DNA from: Sphaerisporangium melleum
GTDB lineage: Bacteria; Actinomycetota; Actinomycetes; Streptosporangiales; Streptosporangiaceae
NCBI RefSeq assembly: GCF_014646695.1
Contig: NZ_BMNT01000005.1
Location: 122,770-186,769 of the forward strand
DNA length: 64,000 bases
Direction of reading: 5' to 3'
Positions 34,235-44,177 of this stretch are shown here, piece by piece. Position numbers and translations under genes: made by a program. The stretch's first letter is position 1; each line of letters starts with the position of its first letter. A model generated the notes under the pieces. That model did no database searches, had not been told where the DNA came from, and saw nothing but the letters and a program-made list of their open reading frames with translations.

Positions 34235-34421
34235 TCTTCCCCACGTACCTCCGGCCCGAACGGCAGCGGCGGTCACGCGCCGCGCCGAAGCTCCTCGGGC
34301 GATGAATTTCCCGGCGGTACGAGCTGGCAAGGCCATGGCACCCAGGCGGTTCTCGGCGCCAAGACCAGCGCGACGATCTCCGGGCATATCGTGCCGACCG
34401 CAGGCCTGATCCTCTTCTTCG

Positions 34422-35585
34422 TCAACCGGTGATGCCGGCGCGGCGGGCGCGTTCGACGACGGGGGCGACGACGCGGGCCAGCTCGTCCACGTCGGCCTCG
34501 GTGGAGGTGTGGCCGAGCGAGAATCGCAGGGAGCCGCGCGCCCGTACGGCGTCCGCGCCCATGGCGAGCAGCACGTGCGAGGGCTGGGCGACTCCGGCGG
34601 AGCAGGCCGAGCCGGTCGAGCACTCGACTCCCTTGGCGTCCAGCAGCATCAGCAGGGCGTCGCCCTCGCACCCGGGGAAGGAGAAGTGGGCGTTGCCCGG
34701 CAGCCGCTCGTCGGGGTGCCCGTTGAGCACGACGTCCGGCACGGCCTCGCGGACCCTGGCGATCAGTTCGTCGCGCAGAGCGCGCAGCCGGGCGGCCTCG
34801 GCCTCCTGGCGCTCGACGGCGACCCGTACGGCGGTCGCGAACCCGGCGATCGACGCGGCGTCCAGGGTGCCGGAGCGGACGTCACGCTCCTGGCCTCCGC
34901 CGTGCAGCACCGGCACCGGGTCCACCCCGCGGGCGAGCAGCAGGGCGCCGGACCCGACCGGGCCGCCGACCTTGTGCCCGGAGATGGTCATCGCGTCCAC
35001 GCCGGACCCGGAGAACGACACCGGCAACTGTCCCACCGCCTGGACGGCGTCGGTGTGGAACGGAATGCCGTACTCGTGGGCGATCTCCACCAGCTCGCGG
35101 ATCGGCTGAACGGTGCCGACCTCGTTGTTGGCCCACATCACGCTGACCAGGGCCACCCGCTCGGGGGCCTCCTCGATGGCGGCGCGCAGGGTCTCGGGGT
35201 GGACGCGGCCGTACTCGTCGACGGCCAGCGGCTCCACGGAGGCGCCCTGGTGCTCGGCCAGCCAGTGGGCCGGGTCGAGGGCGGCGTGGTGCTCCACGGC
35301 GCTGATCAGGACGCGGTCGGCGCCATGGGAGGCGCGGCGCGCCCAGAAGAGGCCCTTGACGGCGAGGTTGTCGGCCTCGGTGCCGCCGGAGGTGAACACG
35401 ACCTCGCTGGGTCGCGCGCCGAGCGCGCCGGCGATCGTCTCGCGCGACTCCTCGACGACCCGTCGGGTGCGGCGGCCGGCCGCGTGCAGGGACGAGGCGT
35501 TGCCGACGCGGGCGAGCTGCGCCGTCATCGCCTCGATGGCCTCGGGGAGCATCGGCGTGGTCGCCGCGTGGTCTAGGTAAGCCAT
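34422..35585 (-). CDS. Cysteine desulfurase (IscS/NifS family)
   Basis: A 387-aa PLP enzyme that takes sulfur from cysteine for Fe-S clusters and tRNA thiolation. The PLP lysine is K205 in SGHKVGG, and the persulfide cysteine is C328 in [11 protein letters not shown]. The opening [10 protein letters not shown] is standard. The ATG at 35585 has GGAG nearby; the longer upstream frame is a shadow. It supplies sulfur to MnmA in actinobacteria, whose gene is often adjacent, but here it is about 30 kb away on the same strand. A TetR gene is divergent 60 bp upstream. Confidence 0.95.
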   Translation of the reverse strand: MAYLDHAATTPMLPEAIEAMTAQLARVGNASSLHAAGRRTRRVVEESRETIAGALGARPSEVVFTSGGTEADNLAVKGLFWARRASHGADRVLISAVEHHAALDPAHWLAEHQGASVEPLAVDEYGRVHPETLRAAIEEAPERVALVSVMWANNEVGTVQPIRELVEIAHEYGIPFHTDAVQAVGQLPVSFSGSGVDAMTISGHKVGGPVGSGALLLARGVDPVPVLHGGGQERDVRSGTLDAASIAGFATAVRVAVERQEAEAARLRALRDELIARVREAVPDVVLNGHPDERLPGNAHFSFPGCEGDALLMLLDAKGVECSTGSACSAGVAQPSHVLLAMGADAVRARGSLRFSLGHTSTEADVDELARVVAPVVERARRAGITG

Positions 35586-35632
35586 GGCGTACTCCAGCGT
35601 AACCCAGTTCGCGCGCTGTACCGTCCAGCCGG

Positions 35633-35638
35633 TATAGT
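35633..35638 (+). promoter_or_regulatory. Candidate -10 box for a leaderless TetR gene
   Basis: TATAGT ends 7 bp before the GTG at 35646, so transcription would begin at the start codon itself. No ribosome binding site precedes the GTG. A leaderless message, common in actinobacteria, is the simplest reading. Confidence 0.5.
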
Positions 35639-35645
35639 AACGGTC

Positions 35646-36155
35646 GTGCGGAAAGACGAGCTTTTGAACGCGGCGGAAAGCCTGCTGGCCGACCAGGGCG
35701 CCGGGTGCCTCACCCTGGCCGCCGTGGCGGAGCGGGCCGGCGTGAGCAAGGGCGGTCTTCTCTACCACTTCGCCACCAAAGAAGCCCTGATCAAGGCCCT
35801 GATCGAGCGGCTCATCGCCGACTTCGACGAGCTGGTCGCCGCCCAGGACGAGAGCTCCTACACCCGGTCCTACCTCGCGGCGACCCTGGCGGCCGTCCGC
35901 TCCGGGCGCCTGCGGCGCTGGGCGGTGGTCACCGGCGCGGCCGGCGACCCGCAGCTGCTCGCCCCGCTGCGCGAGGCCATGTGCCGCTGGCACCGCGCGG
36001 GCATGGAGGCCGAGGCCGACCCGATGGCGGCGCAGATCGTCCGCCTCGCCTGCGAAGGGCTGTGGGACGTGGCGACCCACGACCCCGAGATCTACGACGA
36101 GTCGCAGTACGAGGAGCTGCACCAGCGCCTCCTGGCCCTGCTGCCAAGCCCATGA
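35646..36155 (+). CDS. TetR/AcrR-family regulator
   Basis: A 169-aa repressor, short for the family. The DNA-binding helices lie in residues 2-45 ([20 protein letters not shown], then [20 protein letters not shown]). The C-terminal domain is small and helical with Trp and Arg. It precedes an MFS transporter gene by 313 bp on the same strand, a typical efflux pairing, and is divergent from cysteine desulfurase. The GTG start lacks an RBS and probably belongs to a leaderless transcript. Confidence 0.88.
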   Translation: MRKDELLNAAESLLADQGAGCLTLAAVAERAGVSKGGLLYHFATKEALIKALIERLIADFDELVAAQDESSYTRSYLAATLAAVRSGRLRRWAVVTGAAGDPQLLAPLREAMCRWHRAGMEAEADPMAAQIVRLACEGLWDVATHDPEIYDESQYEELHQRLLALLPSP

Positions 36156-36468
36156 TCATCGCACCGCACCCTTTATGACCCGATCCGTCACCTTGTAGGC
36201 GCCCTTCCCTGCTGATCCCGGGACAGGGCCTTTTCCGCGTGGCCGCGCGCCGTTTCCCCCTGCCTCCCGTCCGCCCTCGCGGTCTTCCGCCTGTCGGCGG
36301 CATGGGAGTCGCCGCAGCGCTCTGGCCCGTCGGCATTCATTCGATCACGGACATCCGCCCTGCCTGCCTCCTGCCCCCCGGCGACACCCGTCGCACCCGA
36401 GGCCGGGCCGGCGCTCGTCCGCGCAACCCGTCCCCACCTGTGGACACGTACGTGAAAAGGAAACTGTG
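36156..36468. other. Intergenic region, 313 bp
   Basis: This lies between TetR and the MFS gene on the same strand. It is GC-rich and has no clear ORF, riboswitch fold or repeat that I can see. The space suggests the transporter has its own promoter and a long leader. Confidence 0.45.
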
Positions 36469-37842
36469 ATGACCCCCGTTCTGAGGGTGGCCCGCTCCCG
36501 GGCGATCCTCACCTTCGTCCTCGCCGGCCTGATGTGCGGCACGTTCACCGTGCGGATCCCCGCGCTGGCCGAGAAACTCGGCATCTCCGAGGCCTCGGTC
36601 GGCGTCGCCCTCCTCGCGTGGGGGCTCGGAGCCCTGGTGACCATGCAGTCCATGCGTGGCGTGATGGCACGGGTGGGCAGCCGTGCCGTCCTGCGGGTCG
36701 GCGCCCCGCTCAGCGCGGCGACGCTCGCCGGGGTGGCCTTCGCGCCCTCCCTGCCATGGCTGGTCGCCGCGACCGCGCTGTTCGGCATGGCTTTCGGCGC
36801 GGTGGACGTCGCGATGAACGCGCAGGGCTCCACGGTCGAGCAGGCGTACGGGCGTCCGCTGATGAACGGCATGCACGCCGGGTGGTGCGTGGGCGCCGGC
36901 TCGGCCGGCCTGCTCGGCACCCTCGCGATCTTCCTCGAGGTGCCGTTCACGGCCAACCTGGTCGCGGTCGCGGTCGTCTCGGCACCGGTCGCCTACCTGC
37001 TCAGCCGCGGCTTCCTCCCGGACGGAACCCCCGCCGTGGACCTGCCGGCGGGGCAGGCGGACGTCGCCGTGGGCACCGTCGTACGCCCGGCCTCTAGGAA
37101 GACCGGTTCCAGGAGGAACTCCGCGAACTCCGGCAACCCGCTGGGTTCCGCCTCCGCCGGTTCCACGGCTTCCACGAGCTCCGCGAACTCCGCTGCCTCC
37201 CGCCGTGGCAGTACCCGGGCACGGATGCCGCGCTTGGTCTACCTGCTCGGCGCGATCGCGTTCGGCGCGTTCATGGTCGAGGGCGCCGTCGCCGACTGGA
37301 ACGGGCTGTTCCTGCGCAACGTCATCGGCGCGCCCGAGGCGGTCGCCGCCCTCGGCTACCCGATCTTCGAGGCCGGCATGCTGATCGCCCGGCTCATCGG
37401 TGACCGGCTGCGTGCGAGCCTCGGCACCCGCCGCCTGATCGCCGCCTCCGGCCTCGGCACGGCGGTCGCGTTCACCGTGGTGATCACGACCTCCTCGCCG
37501 GTGGTCGCCGTCGCCGGGATGGCGCTCGTCGGGCTCACCGTCGCCGCGATCTCCCCGATCGCGCTCTCGCTCGCGGGCACCGCCACTCCCACCCCCGGCC
37601 CGGCGATCGCCCAGACCGGCGCGATGGGGTACGCCGGCCTGCTCCTCGGCCCGGTCGTGATCGGCTTCGTGTCCCACGCCACCACGCTGCGCCTCGCCCT
37701 CGGCATCGCCATCGTCCTCGGCGTCCTGATCGCGGTGGCGGCCCGCTTCCTCCCCCGCACGCAGCCCCGCCTGGACGCCACCACCCTCCAGCCCACCCCC
37801 CTGCGCACCCCGGCCCCCGAGCCCCTGGAACTGGTCGCCTGA
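36469..37842 (+). CDS. MFS transporter
   Basis: A 457-aa membrane transporter with about 12 hydrophobic segments. It resembles the FucP/YbjJ-like or drug-type branch (LAGLMCGTFTVRIPALAEKL; ATALFGMAFGAVDVAMNAQG). The cytoplasmic loop between helices 6 and 7 has an unusual low-complexity insert of about 35 residues (SANSGNPLGSASAGSTASTS, then SANSAASRRG). The ATG at 36469 is preceded by AAAGGA; a GTG three bases earlier is also possible. The upstream TetR gene probably controls it. The substrate is unknown. Confidence 0.9.
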   Translation: MTPVLRVARSRAILTFVLAGLMCGTFTVRIPALAEKLGISEASVGVALLAWGLGALVTMQSMRGVMARVGSRAVLRVGAPLSAATLAGVAFAPSLPWLVAATALFGMAFGAVDVAMNAQGSTVEQAYGRPLMNGMHAGWCVGAGSAGLLGTLAIFLEVPFTANLVAVAVVSAPVAYLLSRGFLPDGTPAVDLPAGQADVAVGTVVRPASRKTGSRRNSANSGNPLGSASAGSTASTSSANSAASRRGSTRARMPRLVYLLGAIAFGAFMVEGAVADWNGLFLRNVIGAPEAVAALGYPIFEAGMLIARLIGDRLRASLGTRRLIAASGLGTAVAFTVVITTSSPVVAVAGMALVGLTVAAISPIALSLAGTATPTPGPAIAQTGAMGYAGLLLGPVVIGFVSHATTLRLALGIAIVLGVLIAVAARFLPRTQPRLDATTLQPTPLRTPAPEPLELVA

Positions 37843-37849
37843 CGGCGAA

Positions 37850-37881
37850 ACGCCCGCCGCCTTCAGAGAGGCGGCGGGCGT
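37850..37881. terminator. Terminator after the MFS gene
   Basis: ACGCCCGCCGCC (37850-37861) and GGCGGCGGGCGT (37870-37881) make a perfect 12-bp stem with an 8-nt loop, 8 bp after the transporter stop. Confidence 0.85.
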
Positions 37882-38016
37882 CGGGTTCAGAGACGAACCG
37901 AAGTCACGGTGCAGCGCGGCCTGATACCGGCACCGGTCGACCTCCAAGGCGGCCTTCCCCTGATGCCGCCGGACAATGCCCTCACTCAGATCGGCAAGAT
38001 CATTCCGGGGTACGGC

Positions 38017-38547
38017 TCAGCGCGCCTCGCCCGTGCGCTCGGTCGCCAGGCTGCGGACGTACGCCTGGATGCGGTCGCGGTCCTCCGGGAAGACGCTCTC
38101 CCACTCGTCTTCGAGCGCGAACCATCGCGGCGGTTGACCACTCTCCCCAGCGAGCGGAAGGTCACGGCCGATGATCGCGGCGTACGACAGGCCCAGTGTC
38201 GGCGACCAGTCCGGATGGTAGGAACGCACGGACACCGCCGCCGGCGCCGGCAGCAACTCGGCGCGCAGGCCGGTCTCCTCAGCCAGCTCACGCGACGCGG
38301 CGGCCCGGGGTGTCTCGCCCGGCTCCACCTCGCCGCCGGGCGGTACCCATCCACGCCGGCGATGCCTGACGAGCAACACATGGGTGAAGGCGGGGTCGAT
38401 CACCCAGACCTCCGCCGCCAGCGGCTCCATCGGTCCGTGCCGCGCCCGCTCCAGCCAGGCCCGAGCCTCGTCGAACTCCCACACGGCAAGGCCGGCATCC
38501 GCGACCGCCGCCTCCAGCGCCCCTCGCCCCGTCACATCGTGAGTCAT
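38017..38547 (-). CDS. Nudix hydrolase
   Basis: A 176-aa protein with a full Nudix box, GGEVEPGETPRAAASRELAE followed by ETGL, at about residues 71-94, including the metal-binding REL-x-EE. The N-terminal part (AVWEFDEARAWLERARHG) is a helical addition, and the C-terminal helix contains EDRDRIQAYVRSLAT. Such enzymes clean up oxidised or non-canonical nucleotides. The second ATG (38547) was chosen over the ATG at 38562 because GGTGGTGGCGGG lies just ahead of it. Substrate unknown. Confidence 0.87.
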   Translation of the reverse strand: MTHDVTGRGALEAAVADAGLAVWEFDEARAWLERARHGPMEPLAAEVWVIDPAFTHVLLVRHRRRGWVPPGGEVEPGETPRAAASRELAEETGLRAELLPAPAAVSVRSYHPDWSPTLGLSYAAIIGRDLPLAGESGQPPRWFALEDEWESVFPEDRDRIQAYVRSLATERTGEAR

Positions 38548-38769
38548 CCCGCCACCACCCATTTGGCCGTGTTCTCAACGCCCTCGCAGAGCTTCATCAT
38601 GGCCGGTGTCGTACATCTCACGGAGAGCTAAGCGGACAAGGGATGGCTAAACCGCCCGCCGAGGCCGGCCAGCGCTGTTCGATGGACTCGCCGGAAGACG
38701 AAGGAGGGCGCCGCGTCCTCGGCCGAATCGCCGAGGGTGCGACGCCCATCCTGCTCGATCGCGTTGGTG

Positions 38770-39723
38770 CTACTTGCGCTTTTCTACTTCTTCGGTGAGT
38801 TGGGGGACGATCTGGTGGAGATCGCCCACGATGCCGAAGTCGGCCAGTTCGAAGATCGGCGCCTCGGGGTCCTTGTTGATCGCGACGATCGTCTTGGCGG
38901 TCTGCATGCCGGCCCGGTGCTGGATGGCGCCGGAGATGCCGGCCGCGATGTAGAGCTGCGGCGCGACGGTCTTGCCGGTCTGGCCGACCTGGAACTGGTG
39001 CGGGTACCACCCGGCGTCGGTCGCGGCGCGCGAGGCGCCGACCGCGGCGCCGAGGGCGTCGGCGAGCTTCTCGATGACCGAGAAGTTCTCCGCCGAGCCG
39101 ACGCCGCGGCCACCGGAGACCACGATGGCGGCCTCGGTGAGCTCGGGACGGGCGCCCTTCTCCTGCTTGACCCGCTCGACGACCTTGGCGGCCTTGTCGG
39201 CGTCGGACAGCGCCACCGTGACCCGCTCCTCGGCGCCGGCGCCGGGCGACGGCTCGGGGGTGGTGGAGTTGGGGCGCACGGTGATGATCGGGATGCCCCT
39301 GCTCACCCGCGAGCGGACGTTGACCCCGCCGCCGAAGATGGACTGCTCGGCGGCGAAGCCGTCCGCGATGCCCACCGCGTCGGTGATGACGCCGGAGTCG
39401 GTCTTGATCGCCAGGCGGCCGGCGACCTCCTTGCCCTCGGCGGTCGCGGCCACCAGGACGCCCGCGGGGGCGGCGGAGGCGACGAGCTGGGCGAGGAAGC
39501 CCGCCTTGGGCGCCACGACGTAGTCGGTGATCTCCTCGGCGTCGGCGACGTAGATCTTGTCGGCGCCGTACTCGGTGAGCTTGGCCGCGGCGGCCGGGGT
39601 GAACCCGGGGCCGGCCCAGGCCGCCGACGGGGAGCCGAGCCTGCGCGCGAGCGTCAGCAGCTCCAGGGTGACCTTCTTGATCTCTCCGTCGACGTGCTCG
39701 ACGAGAACCAGAACTTCAGCCAT
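38770..39723 (-). CDS. etfA: Electron transfer flavoprotein alpha subunit
   Basis: A 317-aa subunit that binds FAD and, with EtfB, passes electrons from acyl-CoA and related dehydrogenases to the quinone pool. The FAD-binding region is visible in [34 protein letters not shown], and [20 protein letters not shown]. The N-terminal Rossmann-like domain ([20 protein letters not shown]) is normal. It follows etfB by 10 bp and its size matches the family. No electron-transfer dehydrogenase gene is adjacent. Confidence 0.96.
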   Translation of the reverse strand: MAEVLVLVEHVDGEIKKVTLELLTLARRLGSPSAAWAGPGFTPAAAAKLTEYGADKIYVADAEEITDYVVAPKAGFLAQLVASAAPAGVLVAATAEGKEVAGRLAIKTDSGVITDAVGIADGFAAEQSIFGGGVNVRSRVSRGIPIITVRPNSTTPEPSPGAGAEERVTVALSDADKAAKVVERVKQEKGARPELTEAAIVVSGGRGVGSAENFSVIEKLADALGAAVGASRAATDAGWYPHQFQVGQTGKTVAPQLYIAAGISGAIQHRAGMQTAKTIVAINKDPEAPIFELADFGIVGDLHQIVPQLTEEVEKRK

Positions 39724-39733
39724 CGGTCGCCCC

Positions 39734-40513
39734 TCAGATGAACTTCTTCGACGCGAGGAACTCGGCGGCCTTGGCGCCGCCGTCGCCCTCGTCCTTGACG
39801 ATGGTGCCGGCCGCGCGCGGCGGGGCGACGGCGAACTCCGTCACCTCGCTCCAGGAACTCGCCAGCCCGACCTGCGCGGTGTCGATCTCGGCGTCGGCGA
39901 CGCCGAAGGTCTGCACCGGCTTCTTCTTCGCGGCCATGATGCCCTTGAACGACGGGTACCGCGGCTCGTTGATCTTCTCGACGACCGAGACGACGGCGGG
40001 CAGCGTGGCGGTGACCTTGTCGTAGCCGTAGTCGGTGACCCGCTCGATGGAGATGGCGGACCCGTCGATGTCGACCTTGCGCGCGAGCGTGAGCTGCGGA
40101 GTGCCGAGGCGCTCGGCGAGCATGGCGGCCAGTACGCCGGTGCGCGCGTCGGTGGACTCCGAGCCGAGGATGACCAGGTCGAAGCCGATCTTCTTCAGCG
40201 TCTGGGCCAGCGCGTGGGAGGTGCCGAGGGCGTCCGAGCCGTGCAGGGCGTCGTCGACCAGGTGGACGGCCTTGTCGGCGCCCATGGCGAGGGCCTTGCG
40301 GATCGTGTCGGTGGCCTTGGCCGGGCCCATCGTGAGCACGGTCACCTCGCCGCCGTGCGCTTCCTTGATCTTCAGTGCCTCTTCTACCGCGTACTCGCAC
40401 AGCTCGTTGATGACTCCGTCGGCGGCGTCACGGTCGAGCGTGTTGTCCTTGCTGCTCAGCTTGCGCTCGGTCGCCGTATCGGGGACCTGCTTCACGCAGA
40501 CGACGATGTTCAT
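39734..40513 (-). CDS. etfB: Electron transfer flavoprotein beta subunit
   Basis: A 259-aa subunit that binds AMP and partners EtfA. Conserved features are the start MNIVVCVKQVPDT, the middle motif NELCEYAVEEALKIKE, and VILGSESTDARTGVLAAMLAE. The ATG at 40513 was chosen over the longer open frame because it begins at the standard family N-terminus. It is the first gene of the etfBA pair. The upstream region to the kinase operon is 349 bp. Confidence 0.96.
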   Translation of the reverse strand: MNIVVCVKQVPDTATERKLSSKDNTLDRDAADGVINELCEYAVEEALKIKEAHGGEVTVLTMGPAKATDTIRKALAMGADKAVHLVDDALHGSDALGTSHALAQTLKKIGFDLVILGSESTDARTGVLAAMLAERLGTPQLTLARKVDIDGSAISIERVTDYGYDKVTATLPAVVSVVEKINEPRYPSFKGIMAAKKKPVQTFGVADAEIDTAQVGLASSWSEVTEFAVAPPRAAGTIVKDEGDGGAKAAEFLASKKFI

Positions 40514-40862
40514 GGCCGGTGGCCGACCTCCCGTTTCACTGGCGCCGGCGCATCGCTGGGCCGGCGCCGACTGATCGGCACGTGCGCGCGGGGTACGCAC
40601 ACGTCGTACACACCGCTCCGGTGACCGGCACCGGAGCGGCACTCAGACTGCCACGCGCCTCGGGACGCGATGACGTCGGGTGGCCCGGGACGATCTCCAG
40701 GTCCGGAAACCCATCCCACGTCCTCCCTCACTGTACCCAGAGTTTGTTACTCACGAGTAGCTTAGCGGCATACCCGCAGGGTGCGCCCTCCGGGGCCCCG
40801 CACACCGTGACCTTCCCACCCTACCGAACTATATTCCAGTGCCCTCGGCCGCGGCGGCGGGG
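40514..40862. other. Intergenic region, 349 bp
   Basis: This is between the end of the kinase operon and etfB, both on the minus strand. It should hold the end of the kinase message and the etfBA promoter. No ORF or obvious fold beyond small GC palindromes around the kinase stop was seen. Confidence 0.5.
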
Positions 40863-42080
40863 TCACCCCGCGAAGGTCACCAGCAGCAGGACGAACAGCA
40901 CCGTGCCGAGGGCGAGCAGCAGAGTGAGCGGGCTGAAGAACGCGATGAGCGCGGCGTACAACCCGACGGTAGCCCCCGCGCTGACCAGGTCGAACACCAC
41001 CCGTGACCGCGCACGCGCGACCACGCCCGCCGCCGCGTCGCCCAGCACGCCGACGCCGTAGGCGGCGAGCACCAGCAGCGACATGTCGGGCAGGTACCGG
41101 TGGACGGCCGCGGCGACCAGCCCGGACACGATGCCGGACCCGGCGACCCAGCGGCGGCGCACCGTGTCGCGGTGGCGCACCCGTGGGTCGGCCACCGCGC
41201 CGGCGTCCTCGCGGCTGCGCGCCCGCAACGCCTGGGTGGGCGGCTCGGGGGAGGCGTCACGGCGCCGGCGCTGCGCCGGGATCTGCACCACCGGTGCCGC
41301 GGTGCCGAGCCGCGCGCACAGCTCGGCCGCGGCGGGCCGGGCCGCCGGGTCGCGCCGCAGGCAGTCGGCGAGCAGCGCGGCCAGCCAGGACGGCACCTCG
41401 GCGAGGTCGGGCTCGTGGTGGACGACGCGGTAGGCCACCGCGGGCGGCGGCCCGGTCCCGTACGGCTGACGGCCGGAGGAGGCGTAGGCCATCGTGGCGC
41501 CGAAGGCGAACACGTCCGCGGCGAAGCTCGCCTCCCCGCCCTCCAGGACCTCGGGGGCGAGATAGCCGGGAGTGCCGAGCACGGCGCCCGAGGCGGTCAC
41601 CGAGGCCGAGTCGAGCGCGCAGGCGATGCCGAAGTCGATCACGTACGGCTCGCCGTCGGCGATGATGACGTTGGCCGGCTTCAGGTCGCGGTGGACGACC
41701 CCGGCCGCGTGGATGGCGGCCAGCGCCTCGGCCAGCCCGCGCGCCAGCCGGGTCAGGTCGTCGCCGCGCAGCGCCCCGCCCTCGGCGAGCACCGCGCCGA
41801 GCGAACGGCCCTGGACGTACCGCGTGACCAGGTAGGGGCGTGGGCCGGTGAGCTCGGCGTCGAGCACCTCGGCCAGGTGCGGCCCGCGCACTCTGCGCAT
41901 GGTCTCGACCTCGCGGGCGAGCCGGGCGAGCGCCGCCTCGTCCGCCGCGACGTGCGGGTGCAGCACCTTGACCGCCACCGTGTGGCCCTCGCGGTCGAGC
42001 GCCAGATGGACCTCGCCGAAACCGCCCGCGCCGAGCCGCGACAGCAGGTGGTACGGCCCGAGCCGATCAGTGGTGCTCAT
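40863..42080 (-). CDS. Membrane-tethered Ser/Thr protein kinase, gene 3 of the operon
   Basis: A 405-aa PknB-like kinase: catalytic K38 (VAVKVL), D132 (HRDLKPAN) and D149 (IDFG). A Pro/Arg-rich linker follows at about 260-305. The tail has three to four hydrophobic helices (VLAAYGVGVLGDAAAG; VGLYAALIAFFSP; LALGTVLFVLLLV) with no extracellular PASTA domain. A GAAGGAG site precedes the start, 45 bp after kinase 2. Substrates may be local cell-wall or regulatory proteins, which is not visible from sequence. Confidence 0.92.
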   Translation of the reverse strand: MSTTDRLGPYHLLSRLGAGGFGEVHLALDREGHTVAVKVLHPHVAADEAALARLAREVETMRRVRGPHLAEVLDAELTGPRPYLVTRYVQGRSLGAVLAEGGALRGDDLTRLARGLAEALAAIHAAGVVHRDLKPANVIIADGEPYVIDFGIACALDSASVTASGAVLGTPGYLAPEVLEGGEASFAADVFAFGATMAYASSGRQPYGTGPPPAVAYRVVHHEPDLAEVPSWLAALLADCLRRDPAARPAAAELCARLGTAAPVVQIPAQRRRRDASPEPPTQALRARSREDAGAVADPRVRHRDTVRRRWVAGSGIVSGLVAAAVHRYLPDMSLLVLAAYGVGVLGDAAAGVVARARSRVVFDLVSAGATVGLYAALIAFFSPLTLLLALGTVLFVLLLVTFAG

Positions 42081-42125
42081 GCCACTCCTTCCGGCCGGCC
42101 CGGCCGTGGGGTCAGGGCGTGCTCA

Positions 42126-44177
42126 TCATCTCCAGAAGGCCAGGAATCCCAGGCCGAGGTTGTTCAGCAGGTCTTCGACCAGGCCGCCGATGAGCCCGGT
42201 CGCGGTGCTCCTGGCCTGCTCGCTCAGCGCGTTGATGGCGTGCGAGGGCGGCTGCCAGGGGATCCAGGACGGGACGGCGGACATCGCGGTCACCACCACG
42301 AAGAACGCCACGGTGCCCACGATGATCGTCGCCACCATACCCGCGCCCGGGCTGCGGATCACGGCAGTGAGCGTGCGCGCCACGGCCTTGCGCGGCGCTC
42401 CCCCGCCGGGCAGCACGAAAAGGCCCGCGACGAATGCCGCCGCCCCGAAGGAGGCCGCCTCGTCCGTGCCCATGCCGGCGGCGAAGCGCAGCCCGCCCCA
42501 GACGCATGTGGCGAACAGCGCGGCCAGCGGAGTGATCAGCACGGTGCTCAGAGTGGCCCTGATCAGCGCCCACGGTGTGCCGAGCACGGCCATCAGCGGG
42601 TCGCTCGTGCTGGCGCCCCTGACCGAGCGGCGCTCGGCCAGGTCGCTCCACAGGTGCTCGCCGACGCGCAGGCACAGCACCACGACCACCATGAGCACGC
42701 TCACCAGGACGGGCAGCAGGCGGGCGCCCGCCACGGCCACGGCCAGCATGAGCGCGGCCAGCACCGGATGGCCGGCGCGGTAGCGCGGCCGGTCGGGGTC
42801 GCGCCGCGGCTCCGGGCCACGCGCGGGGGCGTACGGGTCACGGCCGGGAGCGTACGGGTCGGGGCCCGGGGCGGGCGGGTACGCGCGCGGCGGCTGGGTG
42901 GCCGGCGGGACACTGCCCCTGGTCGGGGCGGGGTAGGCGGGCGGCGGTGGCCCGGCCACCCGCTGATCCGGATACGGCATCGGGGCGTACTGGCCAGGCG
43001 CCGCGTACGGCGCGGGAGGGTGCCCGGTGGCGGGCGGGGGCGGCGCGAAGGCGGCCGGGGCGGGCGCCGGGGCCGGCGGCGGGGCCTCCGCCCGGCTGCC
43101 GCGCCTGCGCTCGGGCTCGGCGTACTGGACCGGCGGCAGCAGGTCGGAGAAGCTGTCGTCACGGTCGAGCATGGTGCGCTTGGTCGGCGGCAGGTCGCCC
43201 GAGCCGCCGATCACCCGGGTGCCGTCCGCCCCGCCCAGCACGTGCGTGGCATCCGGCATCGCGCCGGGGGCCTCGCCGGACAGGACGCGCGTGCCGTCAG
43301 GCACCTGGGGGCCGCCCAGCCGCCGGGTCTGGCCGGCCGGCGCCGCGGACTCGCGCAGCTCGGTGGTGTTCGGGTCCAGGGACCTGGCCATCGCCAGCAG
43401 CCGCTGGGCGTTCGGCCGCGCGGCGGCGTCCACCGCGAAGGCGGCGCGCAGCCAGCCGCGCAGCCACGGCGGCGCCTGGTCGATGTTGGCCCGGCCCTCC
43501 ATGATGTTGTAACAGACCGACTCGAACGAGCCCGACCCGAACGGCGGCTTGCCGGTCGCGCCGAAGAAGACCGTGGCGGCCAGGGCGTGCACGTCGGCCG
43601 CCTGGGTGATCGCGTCGTCCCTGATGATCTCGGGCGCGAGGTAGCCGGGGGTGCCGACGAACATGCCGGTCTGGGTGAGCCGGGTGGCGTTGACCAGGTG
43701 GGCGATGCCGAAGTCGATGACCAGCGGCTCGCCGCCGACCAGCATGACGTTGGCCGGCTTGAAGTCGCGGTGGATGACGTCGGCGGCGTGGATGGCGATC
43801 AGCGCCTCCGACAGGCCGCGGGCCAGCCGCACGACTTCATGCGCGGGCAGCGACCCGTCGGCCAGGACGGTGTCCTCCAGGGTGCGGCCGGGGGCGTACC
43901 GCGTGACGATGTAGGGCGTGGCGCCGGTCAGCTCGGCGTCCAGCACCTCGGCGACGCGCGGGCTGCGCACCCGCCGCATGGTCTCCACCTCGCGGGTGAG
44001 CCGGTCGCGCGCCTTGAGATCGGCGGCGACGTGCGGGTGCAGGACCTTGACGGCGACCTGCCTGCCCTCCTCGTCGAGGCCGAGGTGGACCACGCCCATC
44101 CCGCCTTCGCCGAGCCGGCGCAGCAACCGGTACGGGCCGAGTCTTTCCAGCGTGTCCGGCACGGTCTCCCCCGTCAT
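42126..44177 (-). CDS. Membrane-tethered Ser/Thr protein kinase with long Pro-rich linker, gene 2
   Basis: A 683-aa kinase: K44, D138 and D155, with the catalytic loop reading HRDFKPAN instead of the usual HRDLKPAN, a mild variant. A disordered Pro/Ala/Tyr/Gly linker of roughly 170 residues (AYPPAPGPDPYAPGRDPYAP) separates it from several membrane helices (AALMLAVAVAGARLLPVLVS and on). Its ATG overlaps the kinase 3-upstream partner stop (ATGA with the 44174 gene). Loss of kinase activity is not suggested, since Lys and both Asp remain. Confidence 0.9.
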   Translation of the reverse strand: MTGETVPDTLERLGPYRLLRRLGEGGMGVVHLGLDEEGRQVAVKVLHPHVAADLKARDRLTREVETMRRVRSPRVAEVLDAELTGATPYIVTRYAPGRTLEDTVLADGSLPAHEVVRLARGLSEALIAIHAADVIHRDFKPANVMLVGGEPLVIDFGIAHLVNATRLTQTGMFVGTPGYLAPEIIRDDAITQAADVHALAATVFFGATGKPPFGSGSFESVCYNIMEGRANIDQAPPWLRGWLRAAFAVDAAARPNAQRLLAMARSLDPNTTELRESAAPAGQTRRLGGPQVPDGTRVLSGEAPGAMPDATHVLGGADGTRVIGGSGDLPPTKRTMLDRDDSFSDLLPPVQYAEPERRRGSRAEAPPPAPAPAPAAFAPPPPATGHPPAPYAAPGQYAPMPYPDQRVAGPPPPAYPAPTRGSVPPATQPPRAYPPAPGPDPYAPGRDPYAPARGPEPRRDPDRPRYRAGHPVLAALMLAVAVAGARLLPVLVSVLMVVVVLCLRVGEHLWSDLAERRSVRGASTSDPLMAVLGTPWALIRATLSTVLITPLAALFATCVWGGLRFAAGMGTDEAASFGAAAFVAGLFVLPGGGAPRKAVARTLTAVIRSPGAGMVATIIVGTVAFFVVVTAMSAVPSWIPWQPPSHAINALSEQARSTATGLIGGLVEDLLNNLGLGFLAFWR

